DNA from: Bradyrhizobium zhanjiangense
GTDB lineage: Bacteria; Pseudomonadota; Alphaproteobacteria; Rhizobiales; Xanthobacteraceae
NCBI RefSeq assembly: GCF_004114935.1
Contig: NZ_CP022221.1
Location: forward strand, 2,563,001-2,627,000
Direction of reading: 5' to 3'
DNA: 64,000 nucleotides
Part shown: piece after piece, positions 1-8,164 of the stretch
How the letters are laid out: each line of letters opens with the position of its first letter
How positions within the stretch are numbered: the stretch's first letter is position 1
The notes under the pieces: model-generated
What the model was told of the DNA's origin: nothing
Seen by the model: the letters and a program-made list of their open reading frames with translations, nothing else
The model's database searches: none
Made by a program: the position numbers and the translations under genes

Positions 1-529
1 AGCCGGTCTTGCCGATGATGCCTGGGGTGCCGGAACGTCGCACGCACAGCTATGTGCGGCATGGTACGACCACGCTGTTTGCCGCGCTCGATATCGCTTC
101 CGGCTTTGTCATTGGCAAATGCTACAAGCGCCATCGGGCGGTCGAGTTCTTGAAGTTCCTCAAAGAGATCGACGCTCAAATCCCTGAGGAGCTCGCTGTC
201 CATATTGTCATGGACAACTACGCCACCCACAAGACACCCAAGCTCAAAGCGTGGCTCGCTCGCCGGCCGCACTATCATGTCCACTTCACGCCGACTTCCG
301 CGTCATGATCAATCAGGTCGAGCGTTGGTTCGCTGAACTCACCAGAAAGCAGATCCAGCGAGGTGTTCATACCTCCGTCAGGCAGCTCGAGGCCGACATC
401 CGTACCTTCATCGACTTGCACAACAACAACCCGAATCCCTTCAAATGGACCAAGTCCGCTGAACAGATTGTGGCTTCCGTCAAACGCTTCTGCCATAAAG
501 TCCAGCAGACTTTATGTGGCGAACTTTAG
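1..529 (+). pseudogene. IS630-family transposase, 3' part, frameshifted
   Basis: This is the C-terminal part of a DDE transposase of the IS630/Tc1-mariner type, which would cut and paste its own element at TA sites. The first segment (to about 306) carries the core with a VMDNYATHK motif (second catalytic Asp) and reaches HFTPTSAS. The second segment, in another frame, continues with INQVERWFAEL (third catalytic acidic residue) and ends at 529. Family members read HFTPTSASWINQVERWF without a break, so one base, probably a G near 305, is missing. The 5' part lies outside the window. The right end of the element is probably near 541, where a TA sits in CTGACTAG. It lies 84 bp upstream of the cupin gene and is probably inactive. 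Confidence 0.85.
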
Positions 530-726
530 ATTCACCTGACTAGCAGCAGAGCGCGTTGAAAGTGTTGCGACGTTTCTGTTCTCGAAACCTAACCAAATCA
601 CCGCGAGCGGATAATGAGCGCGCTCACAAAGATCATTCTCTTTACCGAAGCCGATGGCCATATGCGTTTTCGAGAAGAGACGATAGATCTGACCGAAGGC
701 TTAACCGATGACCTTGCCCCCAAGTT

Positions 727-1612
727 TTATCCAGTTTTGAGTTCGCCCCGGTGTTTGGATTTGCCCGGTTGGGCGGTGGGAGCGACGGGAGCTGGCGCGG
801 AGCCTTCGGCATAGCGCAGCGCCAGATCCCGGCGCGGATGACAGGTGAAGGCGAACTCCGACAGGGTCTTCCATCCGAGCTGCGAGTGTGGTCGTGCGTT
901 GTTGTAATCGACCCGCCAGAATCCACGCGTGACGCGGGCCTGGGCCAGCGACGTGAACAGCGTCTCGTTCAACAATTCATCCCGCAGCCGGCCGTTGAAG
1001 CTCTATGAAGGCGTTCTGCATGGGCTTGCCCGGCGCGATGTAGTGCCATGCGACGCGGCTCTGGTCGGCCCAGGTCAGGGTGGCATTGCTGGTGAACTCG
1101 CTACCGTTGTCGCTAACCACCATTTTGGGCTTGCTCCGTTCCATCACCAGCCGGTCCAGTTCCCGCGCGACCCGGGCGCCCGAGAGCGAGGTGTCGGCCA
1201 CAAGCGCCAGGCACTCGCGGGTGCAATCATCGACCACGGTCAGGATGCGGAAGCGGCGGCCGTCGGTGAGCTGATCCGAGACGAAGTCGAGCGACCAGCG
1301 GTCGTTCGGCGCCATCGGCACTGTCATCGGCGCTCGGGTCCCGATCGCCCGCTTGCGGCCGCCACGGCGACAAACCGCGAGCCTCTCTTCCCGGTAGAGC
1401 CGGAAGAGTTTCTTGTGGTTAATCCGATAGCCCTCCCGCTTGAGCAGAACATGCAGGCGCCGATAGCCGAAGCGACGGCGCTCCTGGGCGAGCGCCCTCA
1501 TGCGTTGGCGCAGGGCGGCATCATCCGCCCGGGACGTCTGGTATCTGATGGTCATGCGGCAACAGCCGATGGCTTTACACGCCCGCCGTTCGCTCATCCC
1601 GTGGGCATCCAC
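727..1612 (-). pseudogene. IS3-family transposase OrfB, frameshifted
   Basis: This is the catalytic DDE subunit. The N-terminal HTH_21 region (MSERRACKAIGCC) leads into the rve integrase core: WSLDFVSDQ (first Asp), VVSDNGSEF (second Asp) and KPMQNAFIE (Glu). Directly after that Glu the frame is lost. The C-terminal part ([16 protein letters not shown] to the stop) continues in another frame from about 975 to 727. Restoring GAGAGCTTC where the sequence has GAGCTTC (two bases missing near 988) would rejoin it into the usual IESFNGRLRDELLNE. The transposase is therefore probably inactive. Confidence 0.85.
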
Positions 1613-1646
1613 GAGATGCGCGACAGCTTTCCGCTTCCCGCGGGCG

Positions 1647-1943
1647 TCACCACTTCTTTCCCAACAAGTCCTTCAGCGCTGCATTGTCCAGCATGGCATC
1701 AGCCAGCAACCGCTTCAGCCGCGTGTTCTCGTCCTCCAGCGTCTTCAGCCGCTTGGCCTCCGAGATCCCGCCAAACCTGGCTTTCCATTTGTAGATACTG
1801 GCATCACTGACGCCGTGCTTCCGGCACAGATCGGCAACCGAAACGCCAGCCTCGTGCTCCTTCAAAATCCCGATGATCTGCTCTTCCGAAAAGCGGCTGC
1901 GCTTGATGCTCTGGTCCTTGTCTTGGGCCAGAGCGAACTTCAA
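1647..1943 (-). CDS. IS3-family transposase OrfA
   Basis: This is a 98-residue DNA-binding subunit of an IS3 transposase. A helix-turn-helix (FSEEQIIGILKEHEAG, then LCRKHGVSDASIYKWKARFGG) is followed by a leucine-zipper-like helix (LEDENTRLKRLLADAMLDNAALKDLL). It ends in KKW just before the orfB region, as usual in this subgroup, where OrfAB is normally made by -1 frameshifting. Compared with the sister element at 46050-47317, the junction downstream appears to lack one G (CCCGCGGGAAG), which would prevent a normal fusion. The frame itself is intact. Confidence 0.85.
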   Translation of the reverse strand: MKFALAQDKDQSIKRSRFSEEQIIGILKEHEAGVSVADLCRKHGVSDASIYKWKARFGGISEAKRLKTLEDENTRLKRLLADAMLDNAALKDLLGKKW

Positions 1944-2416
1944 CCTGGATTAAGCCTGAGGGGCAAGGTCACCGATGTTCGGAAGTCGCCACCATTCCCG
2001 TGCAAAAACTATCAGCTGCGTCAAAGTCCTGTCGGCTTTAGTTCCGCGTTTCATTGTCCGGGCAGCCCTTTGTGGGTCTTTATCCTCGGGGGCCAAATGG
2101 AAATCATTCTACAGGACGGAAGCTCTCGTCTTTTTAAACCGGGTGACTCCTTTTATGCAGCAAACCTGCTTCCCTCCGGAACGGTTTTCGACAGACGTGT
2201 GCATGGCCACTCGTCACGTCAGGTTGGTCCCGATCCGCTTGTTACGTTGTTCATCGAATCCTGAGTCGATTGTCTGCTGGATTAGGAGCCGATTTCCAAC
2301 AAGTCGTCCGAGACCTCTACGGTGACCCTGCCTTGGCGAAATCGACAGGCATGGCGGAAGCGGAAGCGTTGGGCGTAATCGGGAATACTGTCTAGACCGG
2401 TTCCATGATCAACAGT

Positions 2417-2471
2417 TGTTCTGCGAATTTCTGCGACCATGATCGGCTTTTCGCAGATATTCTGCGTCGCA
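2417..2471. promoter_or_regulatory. Cluster of CTGCGA/TCGCAG repeats upstream of P450
   Basis: Upstream of the P450 start, two direct copies of CTGCGA (in TTCTGCGAATTTCTGCGACC) are followed by inverted copies (TTTTCGCAG, then CTGCGTCGCAG). The spacing looks like a multi-site operator. A related string, TTTCGCAGAATTTCG, lies upstream of the M24 gene near 9520. No regulator gene is present in the window. The call rests on repetition alone. Confidence 0.35.
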
Positions 2472-2513
2472 GGTCGTATATCCTCGCGGGATGATTTCGG
2501 AAAGAGACCCGAT

Positions 2514-3740
2514 ATGAGTACTGCTTCGATATCACCTGGTTCCGTAGAGTGGTCCATACTGTCGCTCGCCAACAGTGATCCATTTCCAGCTTATGAGGTC
2601 TTACGGAAAAGGGGACCGATCGTTTGGGATCCCGGAATGAATTGCTGGCTTGTGTTGAGCTACGATCTCTGCAGGGCGGTTGAGTCCGACGAGAGCACCT
2701 ATCGGATCATCCTCGCCGCCGACAAGGGGCCTCTTGCGTCCGAAATCGCGGGCGGCAAGACATCGGTCGGGCAGTCTCTTGGAGAGAAGCATGCTCGCAT
2801 GCGGCGGCTGTCTCTAAGACTTCTGGGCCCTGCCGCAATGCCGCGGTACCGTACCGAGCATGTTCTTCCGGTCGTCAATGACGCTATTGACCGTTTCGCT
2901 AACCGAGGGCATGCCGAGCTCATAAATGAGTTTGCCATCCCAATACCGCCGCGGGTCATGGCTTCACTTTTCGGGCTTCCCTGGAAGGACGACGCGCTTA
3001 TGGCCAATATCTCTCAATGGCATGACGATATCGTCGCTTGGGTCGGCATGGGGTACCCCAATGATGAACTGGCAAGGAAGGCTAAACACGCCTCAGATGA
3101 GCTGAACAAGGTTTTCCTCCCGCTTGTCGTCGACCGACGGGAGAGGCGTGGCGACGATTTCATCAGCGCGGTATGGACCCATGCTCCGACAGATTACGGT
3201 GAAGTCGGGGTCGAGGACGTTATTTCAATCGTGCGAGAGATGGCGCTCGGAGCGGGAGAGACCACCACGAAAGCTATCGCCAATTCAACTTATCTGTTGC
3301 TGTCTAATCCCGTCGTGCGCGAAGCGGTATCTATTGATCAACAAGGCGCTCTCAATGCTTTTGTTGAGGAAGTACTGCGGCTCTTGGGATCACTGCAGTG
3401 GCGATTCAGGCTTGCCAGTTGCGACCTGTCGCTCGCAGGTTCGGCGATAAAAAAGAACGATCGGATTATGCTCTTGCACGCTGCCGCGAATCGCGATCCC
3501 GAGCACTATGCCTGTCCCCATATGATCGATTTGAATAGAAGGCCGCCCACCGATCACCTCGCATTTAACGTCGGTACGCGAATCTGCGTGGGTATGCACC
3601 TGGCCAGACTCCAAATACGAGAGAGCCTGAAGGCGCTTATTATCCGTCTTCCGAATTTTTACCTTGATCAAGGGAAGGAGACGCCTCAGTTTCGCGGCTT
3701 CTCCCACCGCTCCTTCGGTCCTCAACATGTGGTTTTCTAA
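2514..3740 (+). CDS. Cytochrome P450
   Basis: This is a 408-residue soluble bacterial P450, a haem monooxygenase that hydroxylates or dealkylates a small organic substrate with electrons from a ferredoxin. Visible motifs are the I-helix oxygen-activation segment AGETT (247-251), the K-helix ExxR (E286 to R289), and the haem loop FNVGTRICVGMHLAR with proximal Cys358. The ATG at 2514 is preferred over the in-frame one at 2439: GGAAAGAG sits in front of it, and the paralogue at 47678 begins at the matching place. The ferredoxin gene starts 2 bp after the stop, so the two are surely co-transcribed. The haem loop lacks the usual first Gly of FGxG (Asn instead), as in several CYP families. The substrate is unknown. 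Confidence 0.93.
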   Translation: MSTASISPGSVEWSILSLANSDPFPAYEVLRKRGPIVWDPGMNCWLVLSYDLCRAVESDESTYRIILAADKGPLASEIAGGKTSVGQSLGEKHARMRRLSLRLLGPAAMPRYRTEHVLPVVNDAIDRFANRGHAELINEFAIPIPPRVMASLFGLPWKDDALMANISQWHDDIVAWVGMGYPNDELARKAKHASDELNKVFLPLVVDRRERRGDDFISAVWTHAPTDYGEVGVEDVISIVREMALGAGETTTKAIANSTYLLLSNPVVREAVSIDQQGALNAFVEEVLRLLGSLQWRFRLASCDLSLAGSAIKKNDRIMLLHAAANRDPEHYACPHMIDLNRRPPTDHLAFNVGTRICVGMHLARLQIRESLKALIIRLPNFYLDQGKETPQFRGFSHRSFGPQHVVF

Positions 3741-3742
3741 GA

Positions 3743-4063
3743 ATGAACGTCAAGATTTACGATCAGAAAGGCGGGTTGCTTGCGCTTAATAACGTGTCCG
3801 CTCCGACGCTCATGAATGCGATTCGGGATGCGGGGTTGGATCTAACGGCACAATGCGGCGGGTGTGCTTCATGCGGAACTTGTCACGTATACGTCGACGA
3901 GGCATGGCGGGCAAAACTCAAGCCTGCCGACGAGTTCGAATCTGCAATGTTGGATGTCGTTGAGCTGCGCCAAGATAGTTCTCGGCTTTCATGTCAGATT
4001 GAGTTGACCAAAGAGTTGGATGGCCTCACTGTAACGCTTGCACCTGGCGCCGCGTTTACCTAA
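3743..4063 (+). CDS. 2Fe-2S ferredoxin, putidaredoxin/adrenodoxin type
   Basis: This 106-residue electron carrier is the likely partner of the adjacent P450. Cluster ligands by family pattern are C38, C44, C47 and C84 (CGGCASCGTCHVYV and LSCQIE). C41 is an extra cysteine inside the loop. The fold continues to a C-terminal GLTVTLAP strand. It is paralogous to the protein at 48845-49165, which has the same extra cysteine. No complete ferredoxin reductase follows here; the only reductase trace in the window is the truncated gene at 49252, so reduction would rely on a reductase encoded elsewhere. Confidence 0.93.
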   Translation: MNVKIYDQKGGLLALNNVSAPTLMNAIRDAGLDLTAQCGGCASCGTCHVYVDEAWRAKLKPADEFESAMLDVVELRQDSSRLSCQIELTKELDGLTVTLAPGAAFT

Positions 4064-4093
4064 GTGCCAGCCGCACGTCATGTTCTCGTCGTC

Positions 4094-4217
4094 GCTGACA
4101 TGCAGATATCGTCGGCGGCATTACGTGAGCGTTGGCCCGGCGATGTGCAGGCGTGTGCAGCAGTGCAATACACTACGAACTTCGAGGTCGGCAGTCCGTT
4201 TGATGGTCCGAGCATCG
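4094..4217 (+). pseudogene. Relic of an MDR-family reductase (internal fragment)
   Basis: About 124 bp align with the 5' part of the reductase gene at 14595-14728. Shared strings include CACTACGAA/CACTACGAC, TTCGAGGTCGG/TTCGAGCTCGG and TTTGATGGTCCGAG/TTCGATGGTCCGAG. Small indels destroy the frame. It is a dead fragment of a second copy of that gene, left immediately after the P450-ferredoxin pair. Confidence 0.6.
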
Positions 4218-4559
4218 CCTAGCTTGTAGTGGTTGGCTAGGTTGCCTGCCTTCTTGGGCTGGGCAGGCGATAAGCGGCGCCGGTTACGCCGAGAATACTC
4301 GCCGACGAGGTCGGCTACAACGCACGGAGCTCGCCAAGGTGGCCGGGCCGGGTGGACAGTATTTTGCGACGTCGGCGGCGACCACCCTCATGACGGCGAC
4401 TACGCGATCGATGTCAAAGGCCGCGTTGCGCTGTGCGGGAGAATCCATGATGGAAGATGCCTCGGACGCACTCAGCACGCCTTGATAATGAGCCCAAATA
4501 TTGCTTTGTCAATAACTGCCGCTCCACCAACAATAACTGACCTTCCTGCCAAGACAACG

Positions 4560-4640
4560 TTTGAACCCGCGGATCAAGGTTCCGGCCGGGAGCGCAAGTG
4601 CGGCTATGTTGGTCATCGCCTGAGCCAAATATCTTAGACT
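4560..4640 (+). pseudogene. Possible relic of an ABC-ATPase 3' end
   Basis: A short stretch resembles the last part of the ATPase gene at 9185-9245 (CGCGGATCAAGGTTCCGGCC against CGCGGAATCCAGGGTCCAGC, then GCGGCTATGTTGGTCA against TCGGCTATGCTGGTCA). It is interrupted and too short to code. If real, another importer operon once ended here, just before the present one. The rest of 4218-5117 shows no supported gene. Confidence 0.4.
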
Positions 4641-4871
4641 CAGAAATCGCAAGAATGCCGACCATGAATGCAGAATTTCAGCGGAAATGAGATCCGCACA
4701 TGCGTATTTCGGCTCTGGTCTCACGATAATGTGTGCACAGGAAATAGAGACAGAGAGGGTACGGCTACAATTGCGCCCTGCGATCAAACGGGACTTCAGC
4801 GTTGCGAGTTGCACCCCGCAGCTAATCAGCACGAGGCGGGAAAATGACGGAAGTGGCAAGCGACACGCGGG

Positions 4872-4883
4872 GTTTGTACAAAC
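4872..4883. promoter_or_regulatory. Perfect 12-bp palindrome GTTTGTACAAAC
   Basis: This is an exact dyad in a gene-free stretch about 330 bp upstream of the SBP start. It resembles operators of one-component repressors in general. No regulator is encoded nearby and the site is not present before the duplicate operon, so it is only a candidate. Confidence 0.25.
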
Positions 4884-5215
4884 AAAGGCGAGATTGGCGG
4901 TCCTTGGTCTTTTTCAGCATTTGCCAAGGCCGTTTGGTCCTTATGACCCAAGCTAGTTGACGCTAACAATTCGTCGTCCCTCTAGGATGCAGGTTGCATG
5001 TAATCGCTCACTGGTTGGCAATATCGCTGGCCAACCGCGGCAGAGACTCTGTTCTGCGCGCTCAGATGAAGAGTGGCGGAAGTGGGAGATGCGAACGAGT
5101 TGCTGCGAGGACTGAATCTTGTTCGACGTTGTTCGGTTCGATTGTCGCGCGATTGGCACATGGATCGTGTGACCGGGAAGGCATTCAACTCGGATCGCAA
5201 GGGAGAGGACAGTGC

Positions 5216-6271
5216 ATGACGAGCGATTTGAATATTTCGCGGCGCTCCATGTTGGCCGGCGTGGCGGGGATCGTTGCGGCGCCGATGGTGCTGGGGGCCA
5301 AACGCGCCGCGGCCAAATCCGACAGGATCGTGATCTCGAACTACGGCGGATCTTATCAAGACGCTTGCGTGAAGGCAGTGTTCGATCCCTTCACCAAGGA
5401 GACGGGCATCAGGGTAGACAACGTTCCGGTCCCCGGTCTCGATAAAGTCAGGGCCATGCAGCTCACGCGCAATGTCGAAATAGACATTTGGCTAGGCGTG
5501 AGCGCCCAATGCGCTGCCGGATCCAGGCTGGGCCTTTGGGAAAAACTCGATTCGACCCTGTTTGACCTGCAGGATTTGACGATCCAGCCGGCGAGCGACT
5601 ATGTCTTGTACGAGCTCGTTGCCCAGGGCATCTGTTTTGACCCGAAGAAATATGGCCCCGGAAAATATCCATCCGACTTTGCCGAATTCTTCGATCTGAA
5701 AAAATACCCGGGGCGTCGCAGCCTCCGCAAAAGACCCGACTCGATGCTGGAAGTGGCGCTTCTCGGCGACGGCGTGGCGCCCAAGGACATCTACCCTCTG
5801 GATCTGGATCGCGCCTTCAAGGCGCTCGACCGGATCAAGTCGAATGTTGTATGGGCGCAAACCGCTCCTCAGCCGATCACCTTGCTCCAGACAGGCGAGG
5901 TTGATTTCAGCATTGTGCAAAGCAATCGGGCCAAGGCGACACATGATGCTGGGGGCGGGACGCCCTTGGACTTCTCCTTCAAGCAGACCGTCACCGATGC
6001 CCTGGGCCTTGCAATCTTAAAGGGGGCCTTGAACCAGGATGCGGCTAAGAAGCTGATCGCCTACTTTCTTCGCCCGGAAACCTTGGCGCGGTTCGAGGAC
6101 GTGGTAGGCGCAGCTCCGGTGTCCAAGAAGGCGGCGACGATGTTGCTGCCCGATGCCCGCAAATGGCAGCCCGACTTGAATAGTACTAATAGCCTTGTTG
6201 TTAGCGCTGACTACTGGGCGGATAACTTCGAAGCTGTAAATCGCCGTTACCTGGAATGGCTCTCGAACTGA
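5216..6271 (+). CDS. ABC transporter substrate-binding protein, polyamine-type
   Basis: This 351-residue periplasmic protein of the PotD/extracellular SBP family binds the transported solute and delivers it to the two permeases downstream. The N-terminus has a Tat-like signal (ISRRSMLAGVAGIVAAPMVLGAKRAAA). The mature part starts near ISNYGGSYQDACVKAVFDPF, the typical first lobe, and ends YWADNFEAVNRRYLEWLSN. The ATG at 5216 is chosen because GGGAGAGGA precedes it and the signal peptide begins there. Close relatives in the window are at 44788 and 59155, with broken copies at 11449 and 26193. The ligand cannot be told from sequence; polyamine is only the family label. Confidence 0.9.
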   Translation: MTSDLNISRRSMLAGVAGIVAAPMVLGAKRAAAKSDRIVISNYGGSYQDACVKAVFDPFTKETGIRVDNVPVPGLDKVRAMQLTRNVEIDIWLGVSAQCAAGSRLGLWEKLDSTLFDLQDLTIQPASDYVLYELVAQGICFDPKKYGPGKYPSDFAEFFDLKKYPGRRSLRKRPDSMLEVALLGDGVAPKDIYPLDLDRAFKALDRIKSNVVWAQTAPQPITLLQTGEVDFSIVQSNRAKATHDAGGGTPLDFSFKQTVTDALGLAILKGALNQDAAKKLIAYFLRPETLARFEDVVGAAPVSKKAATMLLPDARKWQPDLNSTNSLVVSADYWADNFEAVNRRYLEWLSN

Positions 6272-6287
6272 TGGCCTGTTGCTGCCA

Positions 6288-6309
6288 AAAGGGTTTCGGT
6301 CAACCCTTT
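6288..6309 (+). terminator. Hairpin between SBP and permease genes
   Basis: The arms AAAGGGTT and AACCCTTT enclose a 6-base loop, 17 bp after the SBP stop. No U-tract follows. In SBP-first importer operons such hairpins often cause partial termination or protect the SBP mRNA, raising SBP over permease levels. The same hairpin is in the duplicate operon at about 26571-26592. Confidence 0.5.
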
Positions 6310-6368
6310 CGGGAGCGCAATCAGCGAGCCTTAATTTTGATCTCTCACGTGACTCGTACGGACGGCCC

Positions 6369-7193
6369 ATGACCCGCATCAGCAGTCTGCGTGCGCAGGC
6401 AATATTCATGTCGCCGGCCACCATGATTGGGGTCGCGATTGTGTTGCCCCCACTCTTGTATGTCCTCTTCACCAGCGTCAATGGATCCGCTCTGTCGCTG
6501 GATGCGTTCGGCGCAGTTCTGACCAGCGCGTTGTTCAGGCAAACGCTGGCTAGGACGCTTTATGTCGCTGGCTTGTCGTCAATTTTGAGCTTGCTCCTGG
6601 GCTTCATCGTCGCGCTACATCTTGCCCGCCAGCCACCGCGGCGCAGGGCTTTTTTAATGGTGCTCGTACTGCTCCCGTTCTGGACCAGCATCCTGGTCAA
6701 AGCCTTCGCGTTCACGATTATTCTTGGGCGTAACGGGATCATCAACAATGTTCTGAGTTGGATCCTGCAGACGAAAATCGAACTGCCGCTCGTGCTCAAT
6801 CTTTTCGGCCTTCTCGTCGGCATGACCAATTTTCTGGTTCCGCTTATCGTTCTACCGGTCTTGGCCAGTCTGCTTGCCATCGACGGCGCGATCTATCGCG
6901 CAGCTGCCATCATGGGTGCTAAGCCCGCCCGCATCTTCTGGACGGTTACTCTTCCCATGAGCTTGCCCGGCCTGTTCGCTGGCCTATTGAGCACTTTCGT
7001 GATGTGCTTGGGGGCCTTCGTAATTCCGGCGCTACTCGGCGGCCCGCATGATGAGATGCTGTCGAACCTTGTCGACTTCTACAACCGACAGATCTTGGAC
7101 TGGCCCAAAGCCTCGGCCATCAGCGTGATACTGTTCGCCATGGCTATTGTTTTCGCAACACCCCTTGCGGTTTGGCGCCGGCGCAAGGTCTAG
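6369..7193 (+). CDS. ABC transporter permease 1 (PotB-like)
   Basis: This 274-residue inner-membrane subunit has about six hydrophobic helices, starting AIFMSPATMIGVAIVLPPLLYVLF. The cytoplasmic EAA loop that contacts the ATPase is seen as YRAAAIMGAKPARIFWTVTLP. The ATG at 6369 matches the start of the paralogue at 60290 (MxxxSSLRAQAIFMSPATMI). It lies between the SBP and permease 2 genes, which it joins by a stop codon fused to an AGGAGG ribosome site. The product should heterodimerise with permease 2 to form the channel. Confidence 0.93.
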   Translation: MTRISSLRAQAIFMSPATMIGVAIVLPPLLYVLFTSVNGSALSLDAFGAVLTSALFRQTLARTLYVAGLSSILSLLLGFIVALHLARQPPRRRAFLMVLVLLPFWTSILVKAFAFTIILGRNGIINNVLSWILQTKIELPLVLNLFGLLVGMTNFLVPLIVLPVLASLLAIDGAIYRAAAIMGAKPARIFWTVTLPMSLPGLFAGLLSTFVMCLGAFVIPALLGGPHDEMLSNLVDFYNRQILDWPKASAISVILFAMAIVFATPLAVWRRRKV

Positions 7194-7202
7194 GAGGCGC
7201 AC

Positions 7203-8015
7203 ATGTCCCAAACGATTCACGATCCGCTTTCGCGCCGTTATCGGGCTATGGGCACCGGCTTGGCCGTAGCGATTTATCTGTTTCTGCTCGTGCCCATCGT
7301 GGTGACGTTCCCCATGGCATTCGGCCCGACAAACGCGCTGACCTTCCCGCCGAAGGAGTACTCCTTCGATCTGTTCAATATCTTCTTCCACTCTCCAACC
7401 TGGCTGGCATCGCTGTTTGAGAGCCTCAAGGTTGCGGTAACGGCCATGACGCTGGCAATGCTGGCCGGCGTTCCGGCGGGATACTGGATCGCGCGCAATG
7501 ACTTCGTTGGCAAGGCGCTCGTTACCGGCGTAATCATGAGCCCACTCATCGTCCCCACCATCGTAACGGCGCTCGGTCTTTTCCTCTATTTTTCCTATTT
7601 GGGGATCAGCACGACGACGCTTTCCATCGTATTGGGCCATCTTATGGTCACGCTGCCATACGTCGTCGTCATGGTTGTGGCGGGGGTCAACAAGCTGGAC
7701 CGCAATCTCGAATTCGGCGCCGAACTGATGGGGGCCGGGCCGATCCGCATGTTCCTGACCGTGGTCGTGCCACAGCTTGTGCCATCGTTGGTAAGCGCCG
7801 CGCTCTTCGCGTTCTTGCTGTCCTTCGACGAGGTGATCATTTCCTGGTTCCTGGCTGGTTCGCAAACGATCACCCTGCCGGTAAAGATGTATACCGCTCT
7901 CGAATGGGAGGTCTCGCCCGTGATCGCCGCTGTCGCTACCTTGCTGACGATGGTTTCGCTGGTGGTCAGCATTGTCGCGATCGCCTTAAGGAAAGGGACG
8001 CCGGTCGAGACCTGA
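7203..8015 (+). CDS. ABC transporter permease 2 (PotC-like)
   Basis: The 270-residue partner of permease 1 has about six membrane segments and the EAA loop LEFGAELMGAGPIRMFLTVVVP. The start has a perfect ribosome-binding site (TAGGAGGCGCACATG) in which the previous stop codon overlaps AGGAGG, suggesting translational coupling. The paralogue at 61124 has the same arrangement. A 149-bp gap separates it from the ATPase gene. Confidence 0.93.
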   Translation: MSQTIHDPLSRRYRAMGTGLAVAIYLFLLVPIVVTFPMAFGPTNALTFPPKEYSFDLFNIFFHSPTWLASLFESLKVAVTAMTLAMLAGVPAGYWIARNDFVGKALVTGVIMSPLIVPTIVTALGLFLYFSYLGISTTTLSIVLGHLMVTLPYVVVMVVAGVNKLDRNLEFGAELMGAGPIRMFLTVVVPQLVPSLVSAALFAFLLSFDEVIISWFLAGSQTITLPVKMYTALEWEVSPVIAAVATLLTMVSLVVSIVAIALRKGTPVET

Positions 8016-8164
8016 CAGGTTGGTCCGGCAAGCCCATCGGTTAATATCCAGTATCAGAGGATGCAATCAGCGCGATGTATCGAGTGCAAACCATTGAAGA
8101 AGTTCAGCGACAAGAGCAGACATTCTCGCGCCGCTCGAGCAGTGTTGGCGAAGGAATGACCGGG

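Larger units (their letters stand above)
709..1971 (-). mobile_element. IS3-family element (IS407-like), 1263 bp, 4-bp target duplication
   Basis: Both ends start with the inverted repeat TGACCTTGCCCC, and the similarity continues imperfectly through TTATCCAG and AGTTCGC. The element is flanked by direct repeats CCGA at 705-708 and 1972-1975. It contains overlapping orfA and orfB on the minus strand. Size, TGACC termini and 4-bp duplication fit the IS407 subgroup of IS3. It interrupts the cupin-like gene. orfB is frameshifted, so the copy is probably no longer autonomous. Confidence 0.9.
614..2264 (+). pseudogene. Cupin-like small protein gene split by IS3 element
   Basis: The gene is in two pieces, 614-708 and 1976-2264. 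Removing the inserted element and one copy of the 4-bp repeat CCGA restores a single uninterrupted 127-residue frame. It begins MSALTKIILFTEADG, continues through YQLRQSPVGF and WVFILGGQMEI, and ends TLFIES. The middle has the glycine-rich turns of a cupin beta-barrel (ILGGQMEI, FKPGDSFY) and a histidine near the end (HGHSSRQVGP). This resembles small cupin-fold proteins of unknown role in rhizobia. As it stands only a 5' stub continuing into IS sequence could be made. Function is unknown; a binding or regulatory role is only a guess. Confidence 0.8.

Noticed and set aside
7032..7865. Long minus-strand frame opposite permease 2 (also present at 27314-28066)
   Set aside because: Antisense shadow of the permease codons; composition is rich in His/Arg/Glu with no family resemblance.
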